From positions 1 to 18,574 of the forward strand of contig DASVES010000491.1 of NCBI GenBank assembly GCA_036380435.1: 18,574 bases of DNA, written 5' to 3'. Of this stretch, positions 9,029 to 16,960 are shown in pieces (the first letter of the stretch is position 1; each line of letters opens with the position of its first letter). Origin of the DNA: DASQDT01 sp036380435 (GTDB lineage: Bacteria > Acidobacteriota > Blastocatellia > Pyrinomonadales > Pyrinomonadaceae). The translations under genes were made by a program, and so were the position numbers. Below the pieces are notes generated by a model. The model saw only the letters and a program-made list of their open reading frames with translations. It made no database searches and was not told the origin of the DNA.

Positions 9029-12000
9029 ATGCCGTCCCTGAAATCGCGCCGCCTGCTCACGTCCCTCATCCTTCTCGCCACTGCCTCCGCCCTCATGCTG
9101 CGCGCGCCGTCGCCCGTCGCTCTGGCGCATCACACGCCGAACCCTTCGAGCGTAACGGTGGCGGGTAGTCTTCAGAGTGAGCTGGGCTGTTCGGGCGACT
9201 GGCAACCTGAGTGCGCGGCGACGCACCTCGGCTACGACTCGAATGACGACGTGTGGCAACGCGTGTTCAGCGTCCCCACGGGGAATTGGGAGTACAAGGC
9301 GCCGCTCAACGACAACTGGGGCGAGAACTACGGCCTCCACGCGCAGCAGAACGGCGCCAACATCCCGCTCACGCTCGCCTCTCCGCAGAGCGTCAAGTTC
9401 TACTACGACCACAAGACGCACTGGATCACCGACAACACAACTGCGGTCATCGCCGTCGCCCCCGGCAGCTTCCAGTCAGAACTCGGCTGCTCCGGCGACT
9501 GGGACCCGTCCTGCCTTCGCTCCTGGCTGCAAGACCCCGACGGCGACGGCATCTACGGCTTCCAGACCACGGCGCTCCCGGCCGGCAACTACGAGGCCAA
9601 AGTCGCCATCAATGAGAGCTGGGACGAGAACTACGGGCAGGGCGGCGTGCCCGGCGGCGCCAACATCGCTTTCAACGTCCCCGCGAACAACACGCCTGTT
9701 ACATTTACCTACAACGCAACGACGCACGTCCTGACCATCGACTCGGGCAGCGCGCCGTCCGGCGACGTGCAGTGGGACGGCCTGCGCCACGACACCTTCG
9801 ACCCCTACTACCGCAGCCCCTTCGGCGCCGTGCCCGCCGGCTCCAATGTCACGCTCCGCTTCCGCACGGCCCACATGGACGTGAGCGGCGTCGCCGTGCG
9901 CGTCTATACCTTCGACCCCGCGACCGGCGCGACCGCCGGCCCCGCCGACCACCCGATGACGTTCCTTGAGAACCGCGTCGAGGGCGGCACGACCTACGAC
10001 ATCTGGGCGCTCACGCTCACGACGCCCGTCAGCCCGGCCGTCCTCTACTACAAGTTCCGCGTCAACGACCAGTCGGACGAGGACTTCTACAGCGACTCCT
10101 ACACGGACGACCACGACAACCTGAACCAGGGTGGCGAGGGCGCAGCCTTCGACGGCGAGCCGTTCCCGGCCTTCCAGATCACGGCCTACGACCCCGCCTT
10201 CCAGACGCCCGCCTGGCTCCACGACGCCAACGTCTACCAGATTTTCCCCGACCGCTTCCGCAACGGCGACGCGGCCAACGACTACTGCCGCCCCGGCTCC
10301 TCGGCCGGCTGCCCCACCTTCTACGGCGACCAGACGCCGCTGCTCCGCGAGCCTTGGAACACCGCCATCGGCGACCCGCGCGCGGCCGGCCCCTTCCAGA
10401 ACCAGTACGGCACGCAATTCTTCGGCGGCGACCTCAAAGGCATTGAGAACAAGCTCGACTATCTCCAGGGCTTAGGCGTGGACACCGTCTATCTGACACC
10501 CATCTTCAAGGCGCGCTCCAATCACCGCTACGACACCGACGACTTCCTCGAAGTCGATCCCGCGCTCGGCGGCGACGCGGCCCTCGCCTCGCTGCGCGCC
10601 GAGGCCGAACGGCGCGGCGTGCGCCTTATCCTCGACGGCGTCTTCAATCACACGTCGTCCGACAGTCGATACTTCGACCGCTACCACCGCTACAGCCCGC
10701 CGCCCGACGGCGGTTGCGAGTCGGCCGCCTCGCCCTTCCGCGGCTGGTATAACTTCTTCGGCGTCGGCCCCTGCGACGGCAACAACTACGAGGCGTGGTT
10801 CGGCTTCGACTCCCTGCCCGTCCTGCGCGACGACTCGGCAAGCGTGCGCGACTTCTTCTTCCGCGCGCCCGCAACGAACGTCACCGAGTACTGGTACGCG
10901 CGCGGCGTCTCGGGCTGGCGCTTCGACGTGGCCGACAACATCTCGCACAACTGGTGGCGCGAGTACCGGCCCTATGCCAAGACCTACAAGGCTGATGGGC
11001 CGCTCGTCGGCGAAATCTGGCCCGACGCCAGTCAGTACCTCGCCGGCGAACAGTTGGACTCGGTGATGAACTACCGCTTCCGCAAGAACGTCCTTGGGTT
11101 CGCGCGCGGCGCGGGCTGGAATGATAACGACAACAGCGGCGGTAACCAGATCGCCGGCCTCGCCCCGAGCCAGTTCGACCGCGCCCTGCGCTCCGTGCGC
11201 GAGGACTACCCCGAGCCGGCCACCCGCGCCATGCTCAACCTCCTCGACTCGCACGACACCAACCGCGCCCTCTACGTCCTCACCCTGCTCGGCGACAGCG
11301 GGCTCGCGCAGGCGAAGGAGCGTCTCAAGCTCTCGGCTCTCTTCCAGTTCACCTACCCCGGCGCGCCGATGGTCTACTACGGCGACGAGGGCGCGCTCGA
11401 CTCGCCCGCGCTCGCGCTCGGCCCCAACGGCCCCGAGGACGACCCATACAACCGCGCCCCTTACCCCTGGGCCGACGAGGCCGGCGACACAAACGTCTAC
11501 GGCCCCGTCGATACGGGCGTGCTCGACTTCTACACGAAGCTCGGGCACATGCGTAAGCAGTTCCCGGCCCTGCGCACGGGCTCCTTCGAGACGCTGCTCA
11601 CGGGCGACACCTCGGCCTCGGCCGCGGACAATTCGACCTACGCCTTCGCCCGCGTGAGCGGCGCGAGCCGCGCCGTCGTGGCGCTGAACAACGGCGCCGC
11701 CGCCAACACCGCCAGCCTGCCCGTCGCCGCACACTTCGCCGACGGCGCCGAGCTTCAGGACGTTCTCGGCGGCGCCACCTACACGGTCTCGGGCGGCGCC
11801 GTCACCGTCACGCTCGCCGCGCGCGGCGGGGTCGTCCTGCTGCCGGCCCCGGCCGTCATCGACACGACGGCCCCCGCCGCCGACATCCAGACGAGCCCCG
11901 CCCCTAACGCCAACGGCTGGCACGACGCCACTCCCGTCACCGTCAACTTGAGCGCCACGGACGCCGGGAGCGGCGTCAAAGAGCTGCGCTACTGGGTGAA

Positions 12001-12724
12001 CGGCGGCGCCGTCACGGTCGCGCCGGGCGGAGGCGCGAGCCTCGGCCTCACACAACAGGGCGTCTACACCGTCTCGCTGCGGGCCATCGACAACGCGGGC
12101 AACGTGAGCGCGCTCGCCGCCCTCGTCGTCCGCATCGACACGACCGCGCCCACGGTCACCGTCGCCACGCCGCCCGGAGCCTCGGCCGACGGCAACTGCC
12201 AAGCGGCCATCCCCAACCTGACGCCTTACACGACGGCCTCCGACAACCTGACGCCGGCCGGCTCGCTCGTCCTCACGCAGAACCCGGCGGCCGGCACGCT
12301 CGTCGGCCTCGGCGCACACACCGTCACCGTGACGGCCACCGACCTCGCCGGTCACAGCACGTCGGCCTCGACGACCTTCACCGTCTCTGACAACACGCCG
12401 CCCGCCGTCACGCAGCCGTCGGCCAGCCCGTCCGCACTCACTTTGCCGAATCACAAGATGGTTGAGGTGACGCTCGGCTACGGCGCGTCGGACAACTGCG
12501 CTCCGGCGACGTGTGCGCTGAGCGTCGCGAGCAACGAGCCTATCAACGGCGGGGACGACGGCAACACGGCGCCCGACTGGGAAGTCATCAGCCCGACCCT
12601 TGTGCGTCTGCGGGCCGAGCGCTCCGGCTCCGGCTCGGGCCGCGTCTACACCATCACCGTCACCTGCACCGACCCGGCCGGCAACCCGACCGTGCGCAGC
12701 GTGACGGTGACCGTTCCGAAATAA
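9029..12724 (+). CDS. Large secreted GH13 enzyme (amylopullulanase/cyclomaltodextrinase-like) with X25, CBM34-like and Ig-like domains
   Basis: Encodes 1231 residues with a signal peptide (LLTSLILLATASALML, cut near ALA-H). Two X25-type modules follow, about 41-135 and 141-235; GSLQSELGCSGDW and GSFQSELGCSGDW are exactly 100 residues apart. A CBM34-like N-domain covers about 245-390. The GH13 barrel starts at NVYQIFPDRF (401) and holds DGVFNH, GWRFDVAD with nucleophile Asp633, GEIW with Glu662, and DSHD with Asp743. Domain C ends near 940. About 290 residues of Ig/HYR-like repeats follow (DTTAPAADI, then DTTAPTVTV, then TPPAVTQ). X25 plus CBM34 plus GH13 is the plan of amylopullulanases and neopullulanases, which act on pullulan, cyclodextrins and starch. 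GAGGAG (9015-9020) lies 8 nt before ATG 9029. The GH13 call is certain; the exact substrate is open. It could use cyclodextrins made by the upstream CGTase. Confidence 0.92.
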   Translation: MPSLKSRRLLTSLILLATASALMLRAPSPVALAHHTPNPSSVTVAGSLQSELGCSGDWQPECAATHLGYDSNDDVWQRVFSVPTGNWEYKAPLNDNWGENYGLHAQQNGANIPLTLASPQSVKFYYDHKTHWITDNTTAVIAVAPGSFQSELGCSGDWDPSCLRSWLQDPDGDGIYGFQTTALPAGNYEAKVAINESWDENYGQGGVPGGANIAFNVPANNTPVTFTYNATTHVLTIDSGSAPSGDVQWDGLRHDTFDPYYRSPFGAVPAGSNVTLRFRTAHMDVSGVAVRVYTFDPATGATAGPADHPMTFLENRVEGGTTYDIWALTLTTPVSPAVLYYKFRVNDQSDEDFYSDSYTDDHDNLNQGGEGAAFDGEPFPAFQITAYDPAFQTPAWLHDANVYQIFPDRFRNGDAANDYCRPGSSAGCPTFYGDQTPLLREPWNTAIGDPRAAGPFQNQYGTQFFGGDLKGIENKLDYLQGLGVDTVYLTPIFKARSNHRYDTDDFLEVDPALGGDAALASLRAEAERRGVRLILDGVFNHTSSDSRYFDRYHRYSPPPDGGCESAASPFRGWYNFFGVGPCDGNNYEAWFGFDSLPVLRDDSASVRDFFFRAPATNVTEYWYARGVSGWRFDVADNISHNWWREYRPYAKTYKADGPLVGEIWPDASQYLAGEQLDSVMNYRFRKNVLGFARGAGWNDNDNSGGNQIAGLAPSQFDRALRSVREDYPEPATRAMLNLLDSHDTNRALYVLTLLGDSGLAQAKERLKLSALFQFTYPGAPMVYYGDEGALDSPALALGPNGPEDDPYNRAPYPWADEAGDTNVYGPVDTGVLDFYTKLGHMRKQFPALRTGSFETLLTGDTSASAADNSTYAFARVSGASRAVVALNNGAAANTASLPVAAHFADGAELQDVLGGATYTVSGGAVTVTLAARGGVVLLPAPAVIDTTAPAADIQTSPAPNANGWHDATPVTVNLSATDAGSGVKELRYWVNGGAVTVAPGGGASLGLTQQGVYTVSLRAIDNAGNVSALAALVVRIDTTAPTVTVATPPGASADGNCQAAIPNLTPYTTASDNLTPAGSLVLTQNPAAGTLVGLGAHTVTVTATDLAGHSTSASTTFTVSDNTPPAVTQPSASPSALTLPNHKMVEVTLGYGASDNCAPATCALSVASNEPINGGDDGNTAPDWEVISPTLVRLRAERSGSGSGRVYTITVTCTDPAGNPTVRSVTVTVPK

Positions 12725-12753
12725 CGCCGCGCGCCATTTTCGGCAGACACGAC

Positions 12754-12785
12754 GAGAGGCCCCGACGGAAACGTCGGGGCCTCTC
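12754..12785 (+). terminator. Strong hairpin terminator after the amylase gene
   Basis: A perfect 14-bp stem, GAGAGGCCCCGACG (12754-12767) with its complement at 12772-12785, is closed by a GAAA tetraloop. It starts 29 nt after the amylase stop. The following ACTTTCTG is only moderately T-rich. Because carD converges from the right, it may stop transcription from both sides. Confidence 0.85.
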
Positions 12786-12926
12786 ACTTTCTGCGGCTTC
12801 CTGGCAACGGGCGTGCGCGGGTGTGCGGCTCGAAATTATCCCGAGGGGCGCACACGTAGAGCTGACCGACCGGGGGGGCGGCGGGCTTCCGGGGAGAAGC
12901 GGCTTGTGCGGGAATTTTCGGGGCGG

Positions 12927-13478
12927 TCAGTGTCCGGCGGCGGCGCCGGCCGCGACGCGTGCGCGCGTCGGGGTGCGGCGCTCGTGCCGTGTGCAGGCGC
13001 GGGCCAGCGCCTGCTCGACGCGCTGCGTGACGTTACATTCGGGCTGTCGGCAGACGGCCGCCAGCTCCGAGATGACGAGGTAACGCGCGCGCTCCAGCAT
13101 CCGCTGCTCGCGGAAAGAGAGCGGCTTGAGGTGGCTCAGGTACGTTAGATTCTTGAGGACCCCGGCGACCTCGAAGATGCAACCGGAGCGCATCTTCTCG
13201 GTGAACTCCTTGAAGCGGTCCTTCCAGTCGTGGGCGGCCGGGGCGAAGTCGTCTTCCAGTGCCTTGACGAGCATCTCGCACTCGGCCGAAGAGATCGGGG
13301 AGCGCAGGCCGACCTCGCCGGCGTTGGCGACGGGGACGAGCACCACCGAGTTAGTCGCCGCCAGACGGAGCGTGTAGAAGGGCAGCGTCGTCGGGCCGAT
13401 CTGCTTCTGCTCGATCTGCTCGATGATGCCGATCCCATGGTTGGGGTATACGACCTTCTGGCCGATCTTGAAAGCCAC
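12927..13478 (-). CDS. carD: CarD family RNA polymerase-binding transcription regulator
   Basis: Encodes 183 residues. CarD binds the RNA polymerase beta subunit and stabilises open complexes. The N-terminal Tudor-like interaction domain (1-60) reads MAFKIGQKVVYPNHGIGIIE and then VVLVPVANA. The helical DNA-binding domain (about 62-155) has DWKDRFKEFTEKMRSG and then LSFREQRMLERARYLVISELA. Trp85, the residue that wedges the upstream edge of the bubble in Mycobacterium CarD, is present at the same number. By hand alignment the beta-contact positions Arg25 and Arg47 of the mycobacterial protein are Lys and Leu here. A tail of about 28 residues rich in Arg and Ala follows the domain. GTG 13478 was chosen because AGGAGG lies 7 nt upstream and MAFKIGQKV is the family start; the longer frame from 13610 has no homologous content. 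Confidence 0.93.
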   Translation of the reverse strand: MAFKIGQKVVYPNHGIGIIEQIEQKQIGPTTLPFYTLRLAATNSVVLVPVANAGEVGLRSPISSAECEMLVKALEDDFAPAAHDWKDRFKEFTEKMRSGCIFEVAGVLKNLTYLSHLKPLSFREQRMLERARYLVISELAAVCRQPECNVTQRVEQALARACTRHERRTPTRARVAAGAAAGH

Positions 13479-13596
13479 CAGCACACCTCCTGTGAATACA
13501 AAAAACTGAACTGCGCCACACGGGTCGGGTTTAAGAGGGTTCCCTTGGGGTTCGCGCTTCTCGCGGCGCAGCGAGCCGGTACTGAAATCTAACGAA

Positions 13597-13626
13597 AGTG
13601 TAACAAGCACCCCTCGCGAGCGTCAA
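13597..13626 (-). promoter_or_regulatory. Candidate sigma-70-type promoter for carD
   Basis: On the minus strand TTGACG (complement of 13621-13626), 18 nt, then TACACT (complement of 13597-13602). It lies about 120 nt upstream of the carD start, in the gap after the kinase gene. It suggests carD is transcribed separately from the pho genes. Confidence 0.5.
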
Positions 13627-13683
13627 GCTTCAGGATTCTTTGAGGAAACTGCGTGAATTAATGTTTCAAAATTGCAACAACGA

Positions 13684-13699
13684 CCGGCGACGGGGCCGG
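13684..13699 (-). terminator. Weak hairpin after the kinase gene
   Basis: CCGGC/GCCGG arms (13684-13688 and 13695-13699) form a 5-bp stem. Read on the minus strand it is followed by TCGTTGTTGCAATTTT, which is T-rich. It is a possible intrinsic terminator for the pho genes, but the stem is short. Confidence 0.3.
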
Positions 13700-13723
13700 C
13701 GATTGCCGCTGAGGGGCAGAGGT

Positions 13724-15049
13724 TCAGGCGGACGCTTCCGTGTCGGGCGCGGCCGGGAGTTCGAGCGTGAAAGTCGTGCCGGCGCCGGGGGCGGAGCGCA
13801 CAAGGGTCTCGCCGCCGTGGGCGCGCGCGAGATGCTTGACGATGGCGAGACCCAAGCCAGTGCCGCCCATCGCGCGCGAGCGGGCGCGGTCTACGCGGTA
13901 GAAGCGCTCGAAGATGCGTGCGAGGTGCTCTACCGAGATGCCCTCGCCCGTGTCGGAGACGTGGACGCGGTCGCGCCCCCCGGCGCGCTCGTGCGCGACA
14001 GTGACGCTGCCGCCCTCCCGGTTGAACTTGATGGCGTTGTCCACGAGGTTCGTCAGCATCTGCTCCAGCCGCCGCGGGTCGGCCTGCACACGGACGCCTG
14101 CCGGCACCTCGCTGCGCAGCTCGACGCCGCGCTCGGCCGCGCACGACGCCAGCGCCGTGAAGCACTCCTGCACAAGCGAGGCGAGGCGGACTGACACAGG
14201 CTCGACCGTGACGGTGCCGGCCTCGATGGCGGATAGCTCAAGGATGTCGTTGATGAGGTCGCGCATCCGCTCGGAGTTGCGGCGGATGACGGAGAGGAAG
14301 CGGCGGGTAGTCTCGGGGTCGTCCGTCCCGCCGGCTTCGAGCGTCTCGATGAAAGTGAGGATGGCCGTCAGAGGCGTCCGCAGCTCGTGTGAGACGTTTG
14401 AGAGAAATTCCTGCCGGACGCGCTCCAGCCGCTCCAGCCGCGTGATGTCGAAGAAGACGCCGACGGCGCCGCGCACGTCGCTGCCGAAGCTCGCTTCCTT
14501 GTGCCGGAGCGGCGCGACCTGAAGGTCGTAGACGCGCCGGTCGCCGTCCTCGCCCGTCTCGATCTTCACCTCGACGCGCTCGCCGCGCGCCACGGCCCCC
14601 GCGAACGCCGAGTAGACCGAGGGGTTGCGCGTCAGCTCGCTCAGGCGGCGGGGGACGGCCCCCCGGCCGGGGTCGAAGATTTCGCGCGCCGAGTCGTTCG
14701 AGGCCACGACGCGCATGACGCTGTCGATGACGATGACGCCCTCGCGCATGCTGTCCATCGTCGCCTCCAACAGCGCCCCGGCCGGCACCTCGCCCGCCGC
14801 CACCGCGCCCGAAACGGCCGGCGTCGCGACGCCCGGAGCCACCGCGTCACGCGCGCCCGCGCCGTTTGATAGCTCGTCGCGCGCGGCCGGCTGCGAGACT
14901 TTGCGGGCGAGGAGCGTGCCGGCGAGCAGGCCGGCGAGGAGGAAGCAGAAGGAAAAGGCGGCCGTCTGCGGACTCCGCAGGTAGAGCGCGGCGCAGGCGG
15001 CCGCGAGCGCGCCGCACAGAGTAACCGCAAGCCACCCGCGCGAGTTCAT
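13724..15049 (-). CDS. phoR: PhoR-type sensor histidine kinase
   Basis: Encodes 441 residues. Two hydrophobic segments lie close together near the N-terminus (about 6-24 and 30-48) with almost no periplasmic loop, as in PhoR kinases that sense through PstB/PhoU rather than an external ligand. A PAS domain covers about 93-205 (LLEATMDSMREGVIVID, then VGVFFDITRLERLE). The HisKA motif is NVSHELRTPL with the phosphorylated His221. The ATPase domain has NLVDNAIKFN (N box), DTGEGIS (G1), FERFYRVD (F box) and GGTGLGLAIVKH (G2). All catalytic motifs are intact. The start at 15049 has no clear Shine-Dalgarno. It follows the PhoB-type regulator on the same strand with a 293-nt gap filled by a nested repeat. 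The kinase class is firm; phosphate specificity is inferred from the pst/phoU neighbours. Confidence 0.92.
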   Translation of the reverse strand: MNSRGWLAVTLCGALAAACAALYLRSPQTAAFSFCFLLAGLLAGTLLARKVSQPAARDELSNGAGARDAVAPGVATPAVSGAVAAGEVPAGALLEATMDSMREGVIVIDSVMRVVASNDSAREIFDPGRGAVPRRLSELTRNPSVYSAFAGAVARGERVEVKIETGEDGDRRVYDLQVAPLRHKEASFGSDVRGAVGVFFDITRLERLERVRQEFLSNVSHELRTPLTAILTFIETLEAGGTDDPETTRRFLSVIRRNSERMRDLINDILELSAIEAGTVTVEPVSVRLASLVQECFTALASCAAERGVELRSEVPAGVRVQADPRRLEQMLTNLVDNAIKFNREGGSVTVAHERAGGRDRVHVSDTGEGISVEHLARIFERFYRVDRARSRAMGGTGLGLAIVKHLARAHGGETLVRSAPGAGTTFTLELPAAPDTEASA

Positions 15050-15124
15050 GACGTGAAGTTTAGAGAGCGAAACGCGAAAGCGGTAGCCGGCAGCCCCTTC
15101 GACAGAACCACTCGCGTTAAAGTT

Positions 15125-15341
15125 TTTGTAGGGGCAGGGCGAGTCGGCGGCCCACAGGCCACGAAAGAAATTTACATGGATGGGCAGGATGGGCAGGATA
15201 AAGAATTTGAAATCTCAAATCTGAAATTTGAAATCTCAAATCTGAAATCAGAAATCAGCCCTTTCTTCATCCTACCTATCCTGCCCATCCATGTTAATTG
15301 TTCTGTAAGCACGGGCCGCGAACTTGCCCTGCCCCGACAAA
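15125..15341. repeat. Outer inverted repeat (GTAGGGGCAGGGC family) enclosing a second hairpin
   Basis: The left arm 15125-15144 (TTTGTAGGGGCAGGGCGAGT) and the right arm 15322-15341 are inverted repeats with 18 of 20 positions matching. Similarity appears to continue inward through GCGGCCC. Between the arms lies the unrelated hairpin at 15169-15299. The right arm ends 1 nt from the stop codon (15343-15345) of the response regulator, so the composite nearly fills the gap between regulator and kinase. Confidence 0.8.
15169..15299. repeat. Intergenic hairpin, ATGGATGG-CAGGA family (copy 2)
   Basis: Arms 15169-15205 and 15263-15299 are inverted repeats matching at 33 of 37 positions. The left arm is built of GGATGGGCA units. 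The centre has two exact tandem copies of a 21-nt AT-rich unit (15206-15226 and 15227-15247, beginning TTTGAAATCTC) and then a partial TCAGAAATCAG. The same arm sequence and a similar AT-rich core occur at 4646-4746. Confidence 0.9.
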
Positions 15342-15342
15342 T

Positions 15343-16071
15343 TTACTGTACGTCCGATGATTCCACGCCGGCCGCCTCTGACTTCCCCGCGCAGCCGACG
15401 AAGCGGTAGCCGACGCCGACCACGGTTTCGATGGCGTCGCCGCAGCCGCCGAGCTTTTGGCGGAGGCGGCGGATGTGTACGTCGAGCGTGCGCGTGTCGC
15501 CGTAGTACTCGTAGCCCCACACGTTGTCGAGGAGCTGCTGGCGCGTGGCGACGCGCCCGGCGCCGCGCGCGAGCGTTGCGAGGAGCGAGAACTCCTTGCG
15601 CGTGAGCTTGACGGCCTCGCCGTCGCAGGCGACGCGCATATCGCCGAAGTCTATCGAGAGGCGCGCGTCCTCGTACCCGGCCGCGGCCGACTCGTCGGCG
15701 CGGCGCATCACGGCGCGCACTCTGGCCATCAGCTCGCGCACCGAGAAGGGCTTGGAGATGTAGTCGTCGGCGCCGAGGTCGAGCCCCGCCACGCGCTCGG
15801 CCTCGGAGGTGCGCGCCGTGAGCATGATGATGGGTGTGCGGCGCGTGGCCGGCTCGCGCCGCAGGCGGCGGCACAACTCCGTGCCGCTCATGCCGGGGAG
15901 CATCAGGTCGAGGATGACGAGCGCGGGCGGACTCTTCTGGTCGAGCGCAAGCTGGAGCCCCTGCTCGCCCGTCAGCGCCACGCGCGCGTCGAGACCCTCG
16001 CGCTCCAGGTTGTAGCGTAACCCTTCGGCGATGTCGGGGTCGTCTTCGACGATGAGGACAGGTCGGGACAT
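15343..16071 (-). CDS. phoB: PhoB-type response regulator (OmpR family)
   Basis: Encodes 242 residues. The receiver domain (about 3-118) has the acidic pair Asp10/Asp11 (VEDDPD), phospho-acceptor Asp55 (LVILDLMLPG), Thr85 (IIMLTART) and Lys107 (YISKPFS). The C-terminal winged-helix DNA-binding domain (about 135-228) has LTRKEFSLLATLARGAGRV, then NVWGYEYYGDTRTLDVHIRRLRQKLG, then IETVVGVGYRF. Phosphorylated by the adjacent kinase, it would activate phosphate-starvation genes. The start at 16071 matches the family (MSRPVLIVEDDPD). No Shine-Dalgarno precedes it, and a repeat hairpin ends 7 nt upstream. The gene lies after phoU on the same strand. It is confidently an OmpR-type regulator; the PhoB identity comes from context. 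Confidence 0.93.
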   Translation of the reverse strand: MSRPVLIVEDDPDIAEGLRYNLEREGLDARVALTGEQGLQLALDQKSPPALVILDLMLPGMSGTELCRRLRREPATRRTPIIMLTARTSEAERVAGLDLGADDYISKPFSVRELMARVRAVMRRADESAAAGYEDARLSIDFGDMRVACDGEAVKLTRKEFSLLATLARGAGRVATRQQLLDNVWGYEYYGDTRTLDVHIRRLRQKLGGCGDAIETVVGVGYRFVGCAGKSEAAGVESSDVQ

Positions 16072-16078
16072 AAGTCAG

Positions 16079-16166
16079 GTGATAAGTGATAGGTGATAAG
16101 TGATGAGAAAGAGATAAGAGGCGACCGACTGCCTTTTCTTATCACTCATCACTCATCACTTATCAC
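16079..16166. repeat. Heptamer-array hairpin between phoU and the response regulator gene
   Basis: Arms 16079-16110 and 16135-16166 match as inverted repeats at 28 of 32 positions. Each arm is a tandem of GTGATAA/GTGATGA heptamers. The loop is 24 nt. It occupies nearly the whole 100-nt gap, with one end 5 nt from the phoU stop and the other 7 nt from the regulator start codon. Confidence 0.9.
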
Positions 16167-16171
16167 GGCTT

Positions 16172-16831
16172 TCAATGGCTATGCTTGATGATCTCGGCCT
16201 CGGTCATGTAGACGGTCAGCTCGCAAACGTCCGTGACGTAGTCGCCGACGCGCTCCAGGTGCTTGGCGACGAGGAGGAGGCGGGCGGCCCGCTTGGTGGT
16301 CGAGGGGTCTTCGGTCATGGTCTCGATGAGGCCGTGGAAGACGCGGTTGTAAGCCTCGTCGATCTCGTCGTCGCGGTCGATGATGCGGCGCGCGTCGGCG
16401 GCGTCGCCGCGGGTGAAGGCGTCGAGGGCGGAGCGGAGCATCTGCGAGGCGGTCGTGGCCATGCGCGGCAGGTCGGGGAGGGGGCGAAGCTCCGGCTCGT
16501 CGTTGAGATCGATGGCGGCGCGGGCGATGTTGCAGGCGTGGTCGGCGATGCGCTCCAGAATCGGCGTGACCTTGGCCACGGCGACGACGAAGCGCAGGTC
16601 GCGCGCCGCGGGTTGCCTGAGCGCCAGCACGTCGATGCAGAGGCGGTCGATCTCGACCTCCAGCAGATCGATGATGGTGTCGCCCTCTAAAACCTCGCGC
16701 GCCGCGCCGCTGTCGCGCTCCGAGAGCGCGTACATGGCGCGCTGGAGCGCCGTCTCGGTCTCGCCGCCCAAGAGCAACACGCGGTCGCGCAGAACGTCCA
16801 GCTCCTCGTCAAGTCTTCTGTGTGTTTCCAT
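16172..16831 (-). CDS. phoU: Phosphate-specific transport system accessory protein PhoU
   Basis: Encodes 219 residues, the normal PhoU length. PhoU is a cytoplasmic all-helical protein that links the PstSCAB transporter to PhoR and represses the Pho response when phosphate is plentiful. Two homologous three-helix repeats can be seen. The first has RLDEELDVLRDRVLLLG and the metal-site-like stretch ILERIADHACNIAR (about 91-104). The second has TKRAARLLLVAKHLERVGDYVTDVCE (about 178-203). The paired E-R-x-x-D signatures are intact in both. The start at 16831 fits the family, but no Shine-Dalgarno is visible; a repeat hairpin ends 5 nt upstream. It lies between pstB and the PhoB-type gene on the same strand, the usual order for a Pho cluster. 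Confidence 0.95.
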   Translation of the reverse strand: METHRRLDEELDVLRDRVLLLGGETETALQRAMYALSERDSGAAREVLEGDTIIDLLEVEIDRLCIDVLALRQPAARDLRFVVAVAKVTPILERIADHACNIARAAIDLNDEPELRPLPDLPRMATTASQMLRSALDAFTRGDAADARRIIDRDDEIDEAYNRVFHGLIETMTEDPSTTKRAARLLLVAKHLERVGDYVTDVCELTVYMTEAEIIKHSH

Positions 16832-16836
16832 GATTA

Positions 16837-16951
16837 TTAGCTGTTTGCGATTAGCGATTAGCTGTTAGCTGTTCGGCATCGCCCGCGACCTTATTAAGCA
16901 CACAGGCTGGATGTAAGACGTTTTAGCTAACGGCTAATCGCTAACAGCTAA
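16837..16951. repeat. Short-unit hairpin between pstB and phoU
   Basis: Arms 16837-16863 and 16925-16951 are inverted repeats with 24 of 27 positions matching, made of alternating TTAGCTGTT and GCGATTAGC units. The loop is 61 nt, longer than in the other hairpins. It fills the gap between the pstB stop (16961) and the phoU start (16831). Confidence 0.85.
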
Positions 16952-16960
16952 CTGCTCCTT

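Noticed and set aside
10472..12787. Long minus-strand open frame (771 codons) opposite the large amylase gene
   Set aside because: It is a GC-bias shadow: low-complexity Arg/Val/Gly/Ala composition, no domain, and the opposite strand has a clear GH13 enzyme with catalytic motifs.
15206..15247. Possible CRISPR array (two exact 21-nt copies)
   Set aside because: The copies are directly adjacent with no spacers, lie inside a hairpin loop and have no cas genes nearby.
16079..16166. Heptamer hairpin as an intrinsic terminator between phoU and phoB
   Set aside because: No T-tract follows the stem on the minus strand and the downstream gene belongs to the same functional set, so I list it as a repeat rather than a terminator.
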